In this document: positions 58,921 through 59,797 of the stretch, piece by piece
How positions within the stretch are numbered: position 1 is the stretch's first letter
Layout of the letters: each line of letters opens with the position of its first letter
DNA from: Novosphingobium sp.
Lineage (GTDB): Bacteria > Pseudomonadota > Alphaproteobacteria > Sphingomonadales > Sphingomonadaceae
NCBI RefSeq assembly: GCF_025351285.1
Contig: NZ_JANXWG010000021.1
Span: 1-59,797 of the forward strand
Direction of reading: 5' to 3'
DNA length: 59,797 nt
Made by a program: the position numbers and the translations under genes
Notes under the pieces: model-generated
Database searches by the model: none
What the model saw: the letters and a program-made list of their open reading frames with translations, nothing else
Told to the model about the DNA's origin: nothing

Positions 58921-59797
58921 TTACAACCGCGCCACCACCTGCGGCAAATCCCCCGTCGTCCGAATACCCGGCGCAGCGCCGCACACCGCCGGCACCGCAT
59001 TGACCGCGCGATGCCCGGTCAGCCCCGGCGTGAACGCTGCATAGTCCTCGGGCGCGACCGGGAAGGTGATCGACACGTCGAGCGGGGTGTCACCCTCCAC
59101 CTTGATGCGCCAGCCACTCTCGCGCAGTTCCCACGACGGCTGGTTGATATTTCGCCCACAAAACCAGTTCGCGCGGAAGCGCAGCACCGGCTGGCCATTG
59201 CGCAGGCCCTCGATCGTTATCCGCTGCGCCGCCACGGTGCCCTTGAGGATCAGCCCGGCAGCGATCGTCGTATCCTCCAGCGCGGCGGCGTTCTCGCCGA
59301 ACGCCTGCCATTTGTCGATTTCGATCTCTGCCGCTTCGGCCACGTGCGCCAGGCTCGCGGCGAAATCGTGCTTCACGTATTCCACCTTCATCGGATCGAA
59401 CGCGCCCGGCGGCACGCCGTAGCCCATCACCTTGAAGATCAGGTCGGGCGAATTGCGGCTGGCCATGTCGGCGAATTCGTCGATCGTCAGGCAATCGAGC
59501 CGGCGCGACAGCGACAACAATGTGATCGCCAGCGCCTCGGTGACGAAGCCGGGGCTGGAGCCGGTGCTATGGATCGAAGTGCCGCCCGTTGCGCAGGCCG
59601 CTTCGATTTTCGCTCGGACGCCCGCATCCATGCTGCCCGGATGGTGGAAATCACCACGCGTGGTGACCACGTTCTTGCCCGAGGCGAGAAGCAGGCACAG
59701 CTCGTCGATATCGGTGCCCTGCCGCATGTAGAGCACGCAATCGGCCGGCGTGTTCACCATTGCGTCGACCGAATTGGTGGCGAGGATTCCGGTCTCG
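58921..59797 (-). CDS. Dihydrodipicolinate-reductase-like NAD(P)H enzyme, N-terminus outside window
   Basis: The frame remains open to the right edge, so the gene starts beyond 59797; only the C-terminal ~290 residues are seen. ADCVLYMRQGTDIDELCLLL, SGKNVVTTRGDFHHP and SSPGFVTEALAITLLSLSRR match the dihydrodipicolinate reductase/2,4-diaminopentanoate-dehydrogenase-like family often present in steroid- and aromatic-degrading bacteria. The Rossmann loop would lie outside. Its substrate is unknown; a role in lysine synthesis is unlikely given the length and context. Confidence 0.75.
   Translation of the reverse strand, partial: ETGILATNSVDAMVNTPADCVLYMRQGTDIDELCLLLASGKNVVTTRGDFHHPGSMDAGVRAKIEAACATGGTSIHSTGSSPGFVTEALAITLLSLSRRLDCLTIDEFADMASRNSPDLIFKVMGYGVPPGAFDPMKVEYVKHDFAASLAHVAEAAEIEIDKWQAFGENAAALEDTTIAAGLILKGTVAAQRITIEGLRNGQPVLRFRANWFCGRNINQPSWELRESGWRIKVEGDTPLDVSITFPVAPEDYAAFTPGLTGHRAVNAVPAVCGAAPGIRTTGDLPQVVARL

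Noticed and set aside
1..59797. CRISPR arrays, insertion sequences, prophage or integrase genes
   Set aside because: No regularly spaced direct repeats beyond the short tandem arrays listed and no transposase-like or integrase-like protein was found in either strand.

Overview
The window is gene-dense, GC-rich bacterial chromosome (non-coding gaps mostly under 200 bp). It looks like an alphaproteobacterium of the Sphingomonadales, probably Novosphingobium-like: the ApaG, RecO, LeuB, DUF808 and polyprenol-glycosyltransferase proteins read like that order, and dispersed inverted repeats built on a GAGCTTGTCGAAGG core, which I know from sphingomonad genomes, occur twice. The organism assignment is inference. 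I see no tRNA, rRNA, CRISPR array, insertion sequence or phage gene.

Layout. 1-775: the end of a type ISP restriction-modification gene and a small partner, then a 325-bp gap with a perfect 22-bp palindrome. 1101-16861: largely housekeeping and general metabolism: acyl-CoA carboxyltransferase subunit, membrane GGDEF-EAL protein, LysR regulator, apaG, recO, leuB, polyprenol glycosyltransferase, PAP2 phosphatase, glutaminase, glycerate kinase, esterases, DUF808 protein. From about 16985 to 56966 the content becomes catabolic: many SDRs, two Rieske oxygenase alpha subunits and a Rieske ferredoxin, a TauD/TfdA dioxygenase, a luciferase-like monooxygenase (frameshifted), a family III CoA-transferase, six acyl-CoA dehydrogenase subunits (two pairs look heteromeric), a 2-oxo acid dehydrogenase E1 alpha/beta pair, a 3-ketosteroid-dehydrogenase-like flavoprotein, enoyl-CoA hydratase/isomerase, acyl-CoA synthetase and esterases, with two TetR regulators. 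56963-59797: an SDR, a lower-GC pair of unknown genes, and the beginning of a dihydrodipicolinate-reductase-like gene cut by the right edge.

How the genes may work together (inference). Rieske, TauD and LLM oxygenases would start attack on a cyclic, perhaps terpenoid or steroid-like, substrate. SDRs, quinone-oxidoreductase-like enzymes and the KstD-like flavoprotein would oxidise rings and alcohols. Esterases, CoA-transferase, CoA ligase and the acyl-CoA dehydrogenases would carry out beta-oxidation-like side-chain or ring breakdown. The tight operon 49908-43764 (lipoyl protein, CoA ligase, HSL esterase, APH-type kinase, ACAD10/11-type dehydrogenase, quinone oxidoreductase) looks like a split bacterial version of the ACAD10/11 4-hydroxyacyl-CoA route. 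A second operon (56129-51476: SDR, MFS transporter, DUF1330, two-gene hydrolase/phosphatase unit, carboxymuconolactone-decarboxylase-like protein) diverges from a TetR gene across a palindrome and looks like a transporter-linked catabolic unit.

The most notable sequence-level anomalies are: a Rieske gene with no stop where its family ends, open for 486 bp antisense through tauD; an LLM oxidoreductase broken at a 5-bp tandem repeat; clear TetR-type palindromes; short tandem repeats just upstream of two regulator genes; and inverted repeats that sit only between convergent genes.
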